64,000 nt of DNA from Chondrosia reniformis (Eukaryota > Porifera > Demospongiae > Chondrillida > Chondrillidae): the NCBI GenBank assembly GCA_947172415.1, contig OX359189.1, positions 8,074,501-8,138,500 of the forward strand. Direction: 5' to 3'. Position numbers and translations under genes: made by a program. Shown one piece after another: positions 49,258 to 60,182 of the stretch (position 1 is the first letter of the stretch; every line of letters starts with the position of its first letter). The notes beneath the pieces were generated by a model. The model saw nothing but the letters and a program-made list of their open reading frames with translations, searched no databases and was not told where the DNA came from.

Positions 49258-49598
49258 TTAAAGGAAAATCTCTTCCGAAACATATTGTATTACTTTTCGT
49301 TTCCTCTTGGCAAGAGACGAACCATTCGTTCTGGTAGTGACAATTTTAACACTCTTATCTTTATGGGATATTATTTCACATAGATCAAGTTTCTTTGAAT
49401 TTATTTCAACAATCGACATGTATAAAAATGGTATTGACACTTTTCTGTTCGTCTAGGGGTACCTACGACAGTAATACACTCCTCTGTAGTCTGATAGCGA
49501 GAGGAGACCGTAGTTCCCGTACGCACCGTAACTTTTAAATTTCCACTTATAGAGTCTATATATGTATAAAGATTAGTCAAATCCTTTACACTTAGCAT
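49258..49598 (-). CDS. possible unrecognised small gene or exon pair (uncertain)
   Basis: Two open stretches in different frames: 49401-49598 (MLSVKDLTNLYTYIDSISGN...) and 49258-49440 (...KVSIPFLYMSIVEINSKKLD... KRKRKV...). The two overlap, and an intron joining them would be only about 20 bp, so either a longer upstream intron or a frameshift is needed. A good donor (AAG then GTGAGAG) lies just upstream at about 49600. I recognise no family. The 5' end would be about 260 bp from the SAXO start, head to head, so a shared promoter is conceivable. Confidence 0.25.
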
Positions 49599-49858
49599 CT
49601 CTCACCTTCCAAGCTTCGTCTCAAATTCTTTGCAAGTTTTTGATCCTATCTGAAGACACTCACGAGGCGTTTACGACCGTATTGCACAGCCTACTTTACC
49701 CTTCAGTCATTTCCTTCAAATCGGTAATTTGCTTCCGGTTAAGCGGAAATGGGTACACGCCTATTGTTGTCATGGGCGACAGACAAGAGAACACTACATT
49801 GCACTAGAAGAGTTTATTGGTCATTTCGGAGAATATTACCTGTAGCGCTTGTCCTAGC

Positions 49859-51441
49859 ATGTCCTTAAAGTGTATTTGCCAGATCTGTACATGTGGGTAA
49901 GTTGTTAATAGAATTCAATTTCAACTAACTATCACTTTCAAAATTAAATGGAGTAAACAAGTGGATATTACTGTTTATAGAATTTAAATAAACAGTAATA
50001 CATTATCACTCTTTCATTTTATATGTAATAGAATTTTTGTATATTTGTGTGTTTTAATAGGAGACACCACTGCCCGCACAAACAGAGTAGTGAGCTTTTT
50101 GAAAAGATCCACGGACCCTGCAATCTGTCAGAATACGGCCAGAAGTACAAATGGACAGATGGAAAGCCGAGAGAGACTCTACGCCCTGCGCCAAAAGCCT
50201 TAACGAGCGATGCTCCCATGGAATGTTCGACCATTAATCGTCTCGACTTTAAGCCGCACGAAGTTAAGGTTCCTCCACCGAAACAAAAAAGCTCCTACGC
50301 TAAACCGGATGGAAAGATCGAAAAGGACAGCGAATACCGCCTAAAGTACACAGGAGATATCGTCCCACCTCCCAAAGCCATCAGACCTCCTAACACTAAA
50401 GCTGTGGATGAGTCGCCCTTCAACGCTAGATCGACCCAGCAAACGGATTTCCCGAACTGGGGAAACCCCAAACCGAATAGATACAACGAGCAGCGGGTCT
50501 ATTCTCCGCCCAAGGAAAAGTTTCAGGGGAAATCCACTGTACAAGCAGACTACATTTCAAGAGGGCGTATGTCTCCAACACAGTCCATGAAGCCGGCCCC
50601 AGTTGTGCTATCCTCCAGTGAGCCCTTCCAAAGCTACTCCAACTACAAAGCAGATTTTCATGTACACCCCATACCGCCAAAGCACATACAAGAAAGGGAA
50701 GTGTATCAGCCCAGTAAGGATGGCTTTAAAGGGACCAGTACTTTCACTGCAGACTTTAAAGCACACTATGGAACAATGCCACCTCAAAGCCTGAAGCCTG
50801 CCCCGACCAGCCTAAAGTCAAATGAGCCGTTTAATGCAAAAACTGTTCAGTCCAGTGACTTTCAACCCTGGGAGACGCAGGCCAGACAGAAACGTCCTCC
50901 TACCAAATACAATCCCCCAATAGAGAAATTTCAGGCAAAGTCTTGTTTTGCAGATGACTTTAAACACTATGGGCCAGTTTCTCCTTCCAAGAGTCTCAAA
51001 CCACCTCAGAAGCCAGTAGCTTCAGATAAACCATTCGAAGGTACTACTATAAAATCAGTTGACTTTAAATCATGGCCTCTTGATGCTCGTGCAAAGCCAA
51101 TCCGTCACGAGAAGGACTATCAACCGCCAACACAAACCTTTAATGGAACATCAACCATGCAGCTCTCTTTCAAGGGCGCTTATGGTCCCCCAGCCAACTC
51201 AGCCAAACCAGAACAACAAGCTTCCCAAGGATCTGGCAAATTGGATGGAAAATCTGTCTATCGTGATAGCTTTACACCAAAGCATAATGATCCCTGCCCC
51301 ACTACTTTCTTCAAGCCAGACAATATGGACAGCACGTCACGCTATCTGTACTCGCATCAAGACAAGACAGGACACAAGTTTTTTGCTCCATTAAGTGAGA
51401 TTACTAAAGCCGCTTTACAGACAGCAACTGGACAAGCTTAA
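49859..51441 (+). CDS. SAXO2: SAXO1/2-like (FAM154) stabiliser of axonemal microtubules
   Basis: Two exons, 49859-49896 and 50061-51441, joined across GTAAGT / TTTTAATAG, give 472 residues. The spliced N-terminus MSLKCICQICTCG + RHHCPHK is the Cys-rich SAXO signature (CxCxxCxCGxHxCPH), followed by CNLSEYGQKYKW. The rest is the Mn-type microtubule-binding repeat array: about nine modules with T-x-x-x-x-DF/Y, a spacer and SLKP or P-P-K-x-x (for example GTSTFTADFKAHYGTMPPQS, KTVQSSDFQPW). SAXO proteins bind and stabilise ciliary and flagellar microtubules. The start at 49859 is chosen because the first exon supplies the family signature. Orthology to SAXO1 versus SAXO2 is not resolved. Confidence 0.9.
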
Positions 51442-51725
51442 CTTTCAAGTCAAAATTATACACAAACACACTTATTATACTTAGTAAACTTGTCCATAAT
51501 TTATGCTCTTTCTACATATTCCTATATGTATGTAACTATTCCTTCTCTCATTATTTGCATGTCTGTGAATTTGACAGCCATTTAATATTAATATAAGGTT
51601 GATCAAACAAAGTTAAGAGTGTATATATACGTATATACGTATTTGAATTCTTATCAGAATACATACAGCATATCAGTGTTATACATAATAATATAAATTA
51701 AAAAGTTAATACTCATTAGAAGAGT
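51442..51725. other. convergent 3' flanks of SAXO and SLC37
   Basis: 284 bp of AT-rich sequence between the two stop codons; contains a TATACGTATATACGTAT palindromic run at about 51622. It is duplicated at 59895-60182. Confidence 0.5.
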
Positions 51726-54700
51726 TTATTTTATCTTTCCTTCAGAATCTTCAAGTCCGTCATGATTAGATTTGCTAGAAGTATGGCCTAATTTCTTTCT
51801 TACAAGCTTAATCAACTTTAAAACCTCAGATATCACCAGTCGAATGGTAAACTGTATTAAAAACAATCAGACTCCATCAAAAAGTTCACGTCAACTTGGT
51901 CAACTGAGTGACTCACCACAGCAGATAAGAAACAGGACGACATCAACAAGTAGAAAACACTGTTCCATCCCTGAATTAAACATGGAATTAAAACAGTTGT
52001 GGTTTATTAACACACTCACAAATGATAGCATTACAAAGAAATGCAATATGCTAGATATAGAGAATAGAGAATGAATTCGAAACTTTCTATAGCAATGATT
52101 CTCTACATTCAACATGGCTATAGATAGTTATTGAACGTAATCACAGTGACTGGAATATATAATGAACAATTTTAGGAAGGGTTTCTTTAGTTGTTTCAGT
52201 TTGTTTTTATACCAGTTAAGAAAGTCCTTGGATCGAAATGTCCTGGAAATTAATTGAATTGGTCATTGTGTATTCCAGTAACTGTGATTATGCTCAATAA
52301 CTATCTATAACCAGTACCCTCCATGCAGCAATGAGCCTTTACAGTAGCATTAAAACATGTATCTACGTATATGATAGATGCTAGAGTCAATCCAGTTAAG
52401 AAGAGAATTATATATATCTATTAACCAACAGTGATTCATACATACGTATGTAGCAGCCCTTATCACACTTACATATTTCACCAGCCAGCCAGTTAATAGT
52501 GGTCCTATAGCTGCACCTGAAGGGATATGGAGTTGAATGTATGAATGTATGAATGTATATATATACAGTAGAACCTCGGTTATCCAAACCTCAGTTAACC
52601 GGCTGCTCGGATTATCCGGACTCGAAGGTCGCATAATCCTATTAACGCCCATCGTTTGTTTGCGAAGTGATGGCTAGTTCGAGTGGCTCTGCGAGGAAAA
52701 GGAAACGCTAAGTTTTTCCCCTAGAGAGCAAGATAACTATACTGGAGCGACTGAAGGCTGGAGCAACCCTAGCGTAGCTTGCGGAGGAGTACTAGTACGG
52801 GATCAGAAGTTCGACCGTTGGCGATATCAAAATTTATTCATATTCATTAAGATGATTCACATATCCGGCCGTTTCACTTATCCGGCCATAGCTTGGTCCC
52901 ATTGAGGCCGGATAACCGAGGTTCTACTGTACAGACATTACTTGTTCCTAATAGCCAATTAGTCAGCTAACTAAGCAGTCAGTACTTTTGTCAATTCATC
53001 TGTCAAAGCAAGATATTCTTTATGAATATGAATGGCATTCTTGATAAACTTCACCTATGGATCCCGTCCCATCAATGATGGCTGTAACAGTAGCCTTTGC
53101 CTTCTGGTTACCTTTGAGTGTCTCATGAGTACCCTAGGGTCAAAGGGGAGTGGTCAAAGGGAGTGGTCAAGGGGAAGGGTCAAAGGGAGTGGTCAAAGGG
53201 AAGGGTCAAAATCAGAGACACTACTATATACTCATATCAGTAGCGCAGGCTGTGACCTTTGAGAAGCAACACTCAAAGTGACAATGCCAGTACTATACGT
53301 ACAATACCAGGCAGAAAAAGATTGAACGTAATGTCCAACCCTATATGTACGTACTGTACGTATATGTGTATCTTTAAACATTAAATTTTTTCTGTATGCC
53401 AGGTAACTCACCAAGTCGGCTGATATTGCCGTGGCGATGATGGAATAGGGACCATTCACAAAAAAGCCACTCAGCATGACAAGGACTGCCAAAAATCAAA
53501 ATGTATTATATGTACTTAGTAACTATATACATTATATTATATGTACTATATACACAGCCAAAATGTGCATAAAATTGTTAATACAGTCCTACCTCGAGGT
53601 CTGGATAATCCAGGTAGGGACTGTACTACATAAAACTACTAGTGCCTTACATACTTTTGCATACATAATTAAAAGCTACAAAACAACAACAGATATCTTT
53701 TACTTTATTAGTACATATACTTAAGACTCACATATTGAGATCACTTCTGATACACCACCGTATGATTTATATATAAACAGCTATACATACAGTGAGGAAA
53801 GATGTGAGGTACAAATGTACGCATATAAGTTCATCATGAGAGATGAAATATAGTTGCAAAGTGCTGTAAATTAAGGTACCATATAGCGGCATATTTCTAA
53901 GGATACAAATTTCTTTGAAAACGTCCACAGAATAAATGTTTGCAGTTCTTAGTTATTGACATTTCATGTATTCCACATGTAGTCACTTCTACAAAAAGCG
54001 GAATTAAAGTCATCGTGAAAATATCCTGCTATATGGTAACGACATTTCAAAATAAGGAAACAGAATACAGTGGTGAATTAGTGGGTCGAACACTTACAAC
54101 TGGAACTGTAATGATTAAAAAGACAAATGTTGGAATTGCTCTTGATTTGAACACATCAGAAATGAGACCTATTGCAACACTCCCTTCATACAGGAGAGAG
54201 TGTAAAGAAATGGATTACATACCATACCTTCCTGTGTACTATTACTATTATCGTCACAGGAATACACTTAGACAGTACTTTTGTATAATTACTATTATCG
54301 TCACAGGAATACACTAAGACATTACTTACCTACAATACCACCGACATCAAACATGCTGGCCAACCAAGCGGACTCAAATACTGTGACTGTGTACTCGTCT
54401 GTAGACACTGGAATACAAGTATACGTACGTAAATATACAGTATGCATATAGTGCAGTATAGGTATACATTTATGTACAGTATAGAGATCCTTACGTTTAG
54501 CATTCTTGATGTAGAATGGCAGCCAAAACAGAAAAGTGTAAGCAACTAACTTTGAGAAGAACAGAGCCATTGAGTATTCAATCACACCCTAAAAGAGATA
54601 TGTACATATATATAGGAAATGAATTGAGTAGAACCCTATCGTTTATGTGTCCTAGCAACAGTAAGGAGGCAAATATACGTACAACTTGTACCAAAAATGA

Positions 54701-57700
54701 AATTAAAAAATTAATACAAAAATGACAACATACAAAAGGAAGGCAGACTTACTGGTATACAGAATGCTCTAAAGAACCCAATGGCCTCTTGTTTCGATTC
54801 CTATTTTGTAAGAGAACATGTAGGATTCATGCATATAGCTAATGCTTCACTGTGTAACATCCCCTTCTTGTTTCTGTGCTTTTTGTGCCATCCCTACATC
54901 TTCACTATTTTTGTAGAAAATGTTTACTGTTCTCTAGTTTCTGTACTTTTATGAAGCATAAACTAAGAAGTTGATTGTATTCAAACCCACTTTGGTTTCA
55001 CAATCTTCGACTGAATATGACGTCATTCAAATGGCGAATTAATTGAGGCCTTGGCTCTGGGGCCATGAAAACCGTCATACTCAATAATAGTGTTATCGCC
55101 CTCACTTCTACAAAAGAATACAGCTCGGAAAATTTGCAATAGTTTCGTTTAACAATTAGTCCAAAAGCTTATATAGTTGTTTTAGTTATGGGTGGCGAAG
55201 AAGAATATGAAGAAGACGAAAATGGGAATTTTTAAAGTTTATTATTTCGCTGGTTGTAAGATAATACAATCAAATGAGATGTACCAATATATATACATAC
55301 CTAACAACAGATGAACGTATGTAGCTATAGAACACCACATATTTGTGGGTATACTATAGTACTCCTTTAAAGCTCTATAATCAGTTACATAAAGAGAGAG
55401 GTTATCCAGACTTCATTTAAACCTGATTTTATTCTGCAGACCCAATATTTACCATTTTGCACCATTTGTGGGTTGCACAAGAAATCAGCAGTTTGGATAT
55501 CCTGGGTTCCATTTTGCATATTCGTACATGCAAGCTAATCCTCTTATGGACATACCTCAGAATTGAGAGGACGAGGTGTTACACTGCTTCCTTTGTCATT
55601 CTGCTGATTTTGGTCAGTCTTTGGAGGAGTAAGGTCAACGAGCTCTGGCTCTGTAGGAACAGAGAGGAGGTTGGGAATAGACTGATAGTCACATGATAGG
55701 CACATGATAGAGATTACAAAGGATTCAAGTCATACAGATGTTTGTTAAGAAAAGTTTAAGTAACTATTCAGCTAATGTTTATGTGCCATAACTCACCAGT
55801 TGGTAAACAAAGGAAAACAAACAGAGTCACTATAAACATAATTCCACCTGTTGACACAAAGGCCCACCCCCTATTGGGAGAGAATTACAACACTTATTTA
55901 AGATAAGAAATTGTACTTATATTCAGCCTTTTCCAAATTATGATCAACTTTACGTTTTGTATGAGCTTTGGGATAATTACAAAAGTGTAATTGCTTCAAA
56001 CAAAGAGGATTTCTCCCAGAGAGCTAGTTTACAGTACTTCTATACTTCATCTGTAGTGTGTACCTCAACAATATATTTACACACATATTCAATTAAAAAT
56101 ACTTTTATTACTTAAATTATTGCACAGAGTATAATTACTGCATAATTCATAGGTATTTACATAGTAAATTTGTATACATCATTCCTACCATCCAAAATCC
56201 TCAAAGGCTGCAGGAACTATTGTACCAACGATGCTTCCAACAGACGTGTGCGAGTTCCAAAGTCCCATTATAAAACCTCTCCTTTTGAAAGAGAAAACAT
56301 AAAGACAACCCATAAAGAAGTATTTTGGACACAAGCATAAATGCACAAGCACAAAACTATATACAGAACGTTTACATTGAACGTGCACTTATAACTTACC
56401 TTCCCTTTCCAAACCAGTTGGCCATAACAGCTACCACACCCGGCCACCCTGTAGACTGAATGAGGCCTCCCAGAATCTGTATATAGACATAGCAAATGGA
56501 TGCAGTCGGCCAAGGCACACTATTATAAAGTACAAGGATTCACAGAAGATCAAGATAAAGAAAAAGACAAAGACTTCCAGGATCACTGATGAAGGGTGGA
56601 ATTCCCAGAAACGGCTGTCTGACCCAGTGGAGAAGAAGATGAAAGAAGGGAAAAGAAGGAAGAAAGACTCTTGTATCTTCATCCAAAGCTCTCTTCAGGT
56701 TTAGTTCCCCTATAGGCTCTTTTATAGAATAGGCATATAGCAAATGGATGCAGTTACAGGAGAGGTCGAAGGAAGGCACACTACTATAAAGTACATGTAC
56801 GTAGGTAAATGGACTTACTTGTACCACAACATAGTAAGCAATACTGTGGATTCTCAACCAGTAGCCAGCACCAATGGCCACAGTCATGAGTACGCTACCT
56901 ACAGCCATAATTAGTCAAGATTCACATTTCAGTTGCAAGATAATAAACCCTGAAGTTACGTTTGATTATTTTAGTACTTGTTACCAAAACAGTGAGAGTT
57001 ACCAAATTCAAAAATCAGCCATCAACCTGGCAGTCAAGGCAACCTATAGGCTTATACAGCAAGTACAGTCATTCCACTAAATACGTATGTACACTCCACT
57101 AAATATATGTACCCTCCACTAAATATATGTACACTCCACTAAATATATGTACACTCCACTAAATATATGTACACTCCACTAAATATATGTACACTCCACT
57201 AAATATATGTACACTTCACTAAATATGTACAGTCATTCCACTAAATATGTATGTACAGTCCTTGTATAATACGTATGTACACTCCTCTTACCGAGCATTC
57301 CAACGGTTAGAAAGTATCTCAGAGGAGTACGGTCTGCTATCATTCCACTGGAGGAGGAAGAGAAGACTATCGGCTGATATAGTGTGTATATGTGTATATT
57401 CTCAGTTCATGTACGTACCTTATAAACATTGCCAGAGCGTACGCAAACAAAAACGAGTAGTCCAGTATTCCGAGTTCAGTCTCTCCATTTGCACCGTCTA
57501 AGTGAGCATGGGACAAGTAGAGGAGAGTATACATATAGCTTATCATGGTTACAGATAACAATTATTTAATTAAACGTTTTCTGATCTACATATCATTAAC
57601 AATATAATAACAACAAACATGACCCAGAGGAGAAGAAGGAGAGGAGAAAGAGAAAACTCTTGTATCCTCATCCAAATCTCTCACTAGGTTTAGTTCCCTA

Positions 57701-58417
57701 TAGGCCTTTTACTCTAAAGTAGATGTAGCATGTAAGAAAATGGTGCTGTTAGATTATTCAAGTACGTAGCACAGAATTTACATGTGTCGACTAATTGAAA
57801 GCAGACTATAAAGCAATGCTAATATTCTCAGCTTTCTCGTATATACATTTGATTTGGTTGTGTATGTTTACCGAAGGGAGGCCATCCTGCCCTGCAAGGT
57901 ATAGTAGTCTCATTGATTTCCTTTCCATTCAGAAATGATTCATTGATATGTAATCCACCCAGGGCTACTCCGCCCCCAGAAGTGACGTTTGTGTCAGGTA
58001 TTGGTGGGTTACACGGAGGGGGATCCAGTATAGTCTAAGGTATGGAAGGAGTCCTTCACCATATACGTACCAACACACGTATGTACAAGATGTACCTTTA
58101 CAATGCTGATGGTCTTCCTCGTCATGTGGAAACTCATATAACATAGAAAGGTCAGTACAACCACAATCAACTGGTAACTATAACATAGTATCAATACAAA
58201 CATGAACTATTAATATTAATGGAATGGGGTTATATAGCAAGTACATAGTTAAATAATTGCCTCTATTTACAGTTGAGCTAAATAGACATTGTGTAATATA
58301 CCGAAAGTAGGAAACTCACAATATCCGTTTAACTTTCTGGTTCCTATTACATGCTCCCGTAGACTCAAGTACCAGAGGACCCAACGGGACATTAAGAAAT
58401 CTCGGACAAGATGGCAT
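51726..58417 (-). CDS. SLC37A1/2-like sugar-phosphate/phosphate exchanger, copy 1 (possibly defective)
   Basis: MFS transporters of the SLC37 family exchange glucose-6-phosphate for phosphate across the ER membrane. Exons: 58320-58417 (start ATG, MPSCPRFLNVPLG), 58096-58177 (FLCYMSFHMTRKTISIVK), 57872-58034 (luminal loop with NVT, NES, NET sequons), 57419-57497, 57292-57347, about 56815-56902, 56400-56478 (LGGLIQSTGWPGV), 56190-56279 (RGFIMGLWNSHTSVGSIVG), 55797-55870, about 55550-55650, 54760-54800, 54500-54585, 54335-54410 (FDVGGIVG), 54096-54185, about 53990-54025, 53412-53487 (NGPYSIIATAISADL), 53040-53135 (TVTAIIDGTGSIG), 52458-52520 (GAAIGPLLTGWLV), 51916-51970 and 51726-51850. Compared with copy 2 it lacks a 90-nt loop exon, and a 41-nt deletion removes the donor of the 34-nt exon, which should break the frame near TM8. 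Confidence 0.85.
52113..52350. mobile_element. fold-back insertion present only in SLC37 copy 1
   Basis: Arms TATAGATAGTTATTGAACGT (from 52122) and its inverse ending ATAACTATCTATA (52313) enclose a degenerate core AAAGTCCTTGGATCGAAATG. In copy 2 the flanks are directly joined (TTCTCTACATGCATTAAAAC at about 60548), so this is a copy-specific insertion of about 240 bp or a clean loss from copy 2. Confidence 0.65.
52566..52929. mobile_element. pogo/Tigger-like MITE with TA target duplication, copy-specific
   Basis: Perfect 20-bp terminal inverted repeats, CAGTAGAACCTCGGTTATCC and GGATAACCGAGGTTCTACTG, flanked by TA on each side. Inner text (GGATTATCCGG, TATCCGGCC) is typical of pogo-class non-autonomous elements. 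The paralogous site near 60770 (GTATATACAGAGATTACTTG) lacks it. 364 bp, no transposase. Confidence 0.88.
53138..53215. repeat. 16-bp minisatellite (GGTCAAAGGGAGTGGT), about 5 units, copy 1
   Basis: Short array in an SLC37 intron directly beside the acceptor CCCTAG of the exon at 53040-53135. The paralogous array at 60965-61330 is much longer. Confidence 0.85.
53584..53623. mobile_element. 40-bp palindromic pogo-like deletion derivative with TA duplication
   Basis: CAGTCCTACCTCGAGGTCTG and the following GATAATCCAGGTAGGGACTG form a hairpin with inverted ends, flanked by TA. Copy 2 has an uninterrupted site (GTTAATAATACATAAAAC at about 61645). It looks like the two ends of an element with nearly all of the interior removed. 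Confidence 0.65.
54805..55241. other. replacement block in SLC37 copy 1 (a coding exon is missing here)
   Basis: Flanks align with 62871 and 63046 in copy 2, but the 437 bp between are unrelated to copy 2's 175 bp, which hold the exon 62957-63046. The block contains a CRE palindrome TGACGTCA (55018-55025) and a short ATG-initiated acidic ORF (MGGEEEYEEDENGNF, from 55190). Origin unknown. Confidence 0.6.
56530..56745 (+). mobile_element. interspersed repeat copy in an SLC37 intron
   Basis: Family of 14611-14962. It is flanked by an imperfect direct duplication (ATAGCAAATGGATGCAGT ... TATAAAGTAC on both sides, about 45-60 bp), which may be a long target-site duplication or an earlier tandem repeat. 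Confidence 0.62.
57082..57250. repeat. 20-bp minisatellite (CCACTAAATATATGTACACT), about 8 units
   Basis: Direct head-to-tail units without spacers, in an SLC37 intron. Not a CRISPR-like array. Confidence 0.92.
57605..57770 (+). mobile_element. interspersed repeat fragment in an SLC37 intron
   Basis: CCAGAGGAGAAGAAGGAGAG, CTCATCCAAATCTCTCACTA, GGTTTAGTTCCCTATAGGCC and GTAGCATGTAAGAAAATGGT: partial copy of the same family. Confidence 0.55.
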
Positions 58418-59387
58418 AATAAGACACTCAATCAGTTGTCGTTAAACAACAATAGAATTCGGAGGTCCTGTTGAAAAAACAACAACACGATAATATAAAC
58501 ATAGGCTATATTCTTATAGTAGCTTACGATTAGAAACTGTATCGTGAAAGACTTCTCTTCGTCATGATTCTCACGTGAAAATAGGGCCTTTCCGAAAGAT
58601 AGAAAATTAACTTAAATCATCAGGGGGTGCTGGTGGTATAGAGGAAAGGCACAAGATTCAAGATCCAGTGATTATGGGATGTCCTAAGTTCAAGCCAGGT
58701 TTTGGCAGCAGATTTTCAGTGACAGCACCCCCTGACACCAAATTAAACACTGCCCACTGAACAGATAACAAACTGATTACTGACTAATTTAATGACTGAT
58801 TTACTGTATGTGTGTATATGTGTTCATATGTTGTATGTAAGGACCCCCAGGTAGACCAGCCTTATTGAGCTGATGGGGCTTTCCTGGTTAAATAAATGAA
58901 ATGAAAATGAATGAAAAATTTCATTACGTAGTAATTGAAAAATGGCGGACTCCAGCGAATATGTACTTATTCTAACATGCATTTATTCCTCCGGCTTTAG
59001 ATCTTAAATTTCCCTGCATTTCATAATTCAGAAGAGATATGGCACAAGATGTACTTAAATGAAATTCTAGCATATATATGGTAGGAGATATAGGGCAAAT
59101 TTTAATTTTAATCAAACAAGTTTCAGCACCAAATGAATAATCTAACACAACTTTTCCAACATGCTACATCTATTATATAAAATAAAATTTTACACTTACA
59201 AAACATTGTTTGAAACATCTCCAAGCAGGTATAGAACAGCCTACTTGTTTTCCCTAAATTCTTCTTATCCTTCCTTTGAGTTGTACCAGCATAAGAATTA
59301 GCTAGTAAATAAATAGTTGGCTATATAGTGTCTAAAATAGACAGAAAAGTACATATTGCAAGTAGTTTTATTAATTATTAATTTCAG
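58418..59387. other. intergenic region between SLC37 copy 1 and SAXO fragment
   Basis: No gene is seen. It contains the SLC37 5' flank, a SINE-like element at 58621-58922, and AT-rich sequence up to the duplication breakpoint at about 59385. Confidence 0.5.
58621..58922 (+). mobile_element. tRNA-derived SINE-like element
   Basis: A box-A-like TGGTGGTATAGAGG (58631-58644) and a box-B-like AAGTTCAAGCC (58686-58696), about 42 bp apart, fit an RNA polymerase III promoter. The 3' part ends GGGGCTTTCCTGGTTAAATA followed by an ATGAAATGAAAATGAATG simple tail. The head is also bounded by CAGGGGGTGCTG and its inverse CAGCACCCCCTG (58726-58737), which could instead mark a small TIR element. Confidence 0.55.
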
Positions 59388-59894
59388 GCAAAGTCTTGTT
59401 TTGCAGATGACTTTAAACACTATGTGCCAGTTCCTCCTTCCAAGAGTCTCAAACCACCTCAGAAGCCAGTAGCTTCAGATAAACCATTCGAAGGTACTAC
59501 TATAAAATCAGTTGACTTTAAATCATGGCCTCTTGATGCTCGTGCAAAGCCAATCCGTCACGAGAAGGACTATCAACCGCCAACACAAACCTTTAATGGA
59601 ACATCAACCATGCAGCTCTCTTTCAAGGGCGCTTATGGTCCCCCAGCCAACTCAGCCAAACCAGAACAACAAGCTTCCCAAGGATCTGGCAAATTGGATG
59701 GAAAATCTGTCTATCGTGATAGCTTTACACCAAAGCATAATGATCCCTGCCCAACTACTTTCTTCAAGCCAGACAATATGGACAGCACGTCACGCTATCT
59801 GTACTCGCATCAAGACAAGACAGGACACAAGTTTTTTGCTCCATTAAGTGAGGTTACTAAAGCCGCTTTACAGACAGCAACTGGACAAGCTTAA
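59388..59894 (+). pseudogene. SAXO2: SAXO 3' fragment (last about 168 codons), duplicated
   Basis: Nearly identical to 50935-51441. Differences include VPVPPSKS for GPVSPSKS and one I-to-V near the C-terminus. The N-terminal Cys-rich exon and about five Mn modules are absent; upstream sequence is unrelated from the point ATTTCAG. It is open throughout, starting with the residues that follow EKFQ in the parent. It could only be expressed from a foreign upstream exon or an internal Met (59424). Confidence 0.85.
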
Positions 59895-60182
59895 CTTTCA
59901 AGTTAAAATATACACAAATACACTTATTATACTTAGTAAACTTGTCCATAATTTATGCTCTTTCTACATATTCCTATATGTATGTAACTATTCCTTCTCT
60001 CATTATTTGCATGTCTGTGAATTTGACAGCCATTTAATATTAATATAAGGTTGATCAAACAAAGTCAAAAGTGTATATATACGTATTTGAATTCTTATCA
60101 GGATACATACAGCATATATATCAGTTTTATATATAATAATATAAATTAAAAAGTTAACATACTCATTAGGAAGAGAGTTTAA

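Noticed and set aside
50047-50060. SAXO start at the ATG at 50047
   Set aside because: These bases are the intron end (TTTTAATAG acceptor). Splicing from 49859-49896 gives the conserved CICxxCxCG N-terminus.
53940-54317. Plus-strand ORF of 125 codons (also 61960-62499, 179 codons), conserved in both duplicates
   Set aside because: It is the complement of two SLC37 exons and their short intron on the minus strand (IGLISDVFKSRAIP). Conservation is explained by the real exons and the duplication.
57082-57250. CRISPR-like regular repeats
   Set aside because: Units are directly adjacent with no unique spacers, and the genome is eukaryotic.
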